Source: Spirochaetales bacterium
Lineage (GTDB): Bacteria; Spirochaetota; Spirochaetia; UBA9216
Direction of reading: 5' to 3'
DNA length: 41,621 nucleotides
NCBI GenBank assembly: GCA_016342585.1
Contig: JAEINK010000045.1
Span: 1-41,621 of the forward strand
The notes beneath the pieces were generated by a model that was not told where the DNA came from, did no database searches, and saw nothing but the letters and a program-made list of their open reading frames with translations. The position numbers were made by a program, and so were the translations under genes. Of the stretch, positions 41,583-41,621 are shown piece after piece. Position 1 is the stretch's first letter, and each line of letters starts with the position of its first letter.

Positions 41583-41621
41583 ATTTTTAACACAAATTTT
41601 ATGCCGATTCTAATATTATGC

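Larger units (their letters stand above)
41166..41621 (+). repeat. Degenerate direct repeats of about 130-157 bp, running off the window
   Basis: Units begin with CCGAT at 41166, 41298, 41455 and 41604 (spacings 132, 157 and 149), each soon followed by ATG. Units two and three share the tail CCGTAGTGACAA and a GCGCC/ACCGCC stretch. Unit one lacks that tail. The fourth unit is cut by the window edge. Confidence 0.7.

Noticed and set aside
41166..41621. Integron attC sites
   Set aside because: No pair of RYYYAAC and GTTRRRY core sites with the needed symmetry is present in the units.

Overview
The window looks like chromosome from a free-living, probably anaerobic or fermentative spirochaete. 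This is inferred from gene content only: a trimeric [FeFe] hydrogenase with Rex, an HprK/HPr pair beside rpoN, LptABC homologues, a CheR-CheB pair, a TonB-dependent receptor, and frequent GTG/TTG starts with strong AGGAGG ribosome sites. I did not place it to genus. Positions 1-36400 are dense core genome; positions 36400-41621 are an accessory, repeat-rich region.

Layout. (1) 1-5183: a GNAT-like protein and a GAF/HD-GYP signalling protein face a methyltransferase and a B12-binding radical SAM enzyme. (2) 5311-11315: a hydrogenase operon (hydC, a GHKL ATPase, a small [2Fe-2S] protein, hydB, hydA) closes with a strong terminator and diverges from rex, which has an extended -10 promoter and an 18-bp Rex-like operator. 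(3) 11316-18547: a TonB receptor with a beta-propeller lipoprotein, ssb, a HAD phosphatase, avtA and hslO. (4) 18591-18823: an unannotated RNA with its own promoter and terminator. (5) 18792-27199: one minus-strand supra-operon, rpoN-hpf-hprK-ptsH-DUF4390-NtrY-like kinase-NtrX-like regulator-lexA-holA. Most of the downstream genes in it overlap by a few bases. (6) 27481-28998: a GltS-like transporter on the opposite strand splits this operon from lptB. (7) 29150-34910: a bifunctional-nuclease/lptC/lptA/lptB operon, then cheR-cheB converging on rseC and a YmdB-like phosphoesterase that has lost most of its metal ligands. (8) 35090-36385: a CsgG/LpoB-like exported protein.

Accessory end. It holds a 13-bp tandem repeat, ygbA, a GxxExxY gene with a nested inverted-repeat leader, tRNA-Leu(CAG), a truncated IS3 transposase fused to a broken binding-protein gene, and a sensor-domain fragment. 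After these come nine copies of an exact-period 33-bp palindromic repeat, a truncated DDE transposase, a DUF4160/DUF2442 pair, and a set of ~150-bp degenerate repeats, each carrying a small hydrophobic ORF. A 39-bp inverted repeat (37/39 identical) brackets the transposase/DUF4160/DUF2442 segment.

How the genes fit together. Hydrogenase plus Rex couple NADH/ferredoxin balance to H2 evolution. RpoN sits in one operon with an NtrC-class activator and its NtrY-like kinase, alongside carbon-state signalling (HprK/HPr) and ribosome hibernation (Hpf). The best candidates for something undescribed are the 33-bp palindrome array, the ~150-bp repeats with mini-ORFs, the RNA at 18626-18823 and the structured leader of the GxxExxY gene.
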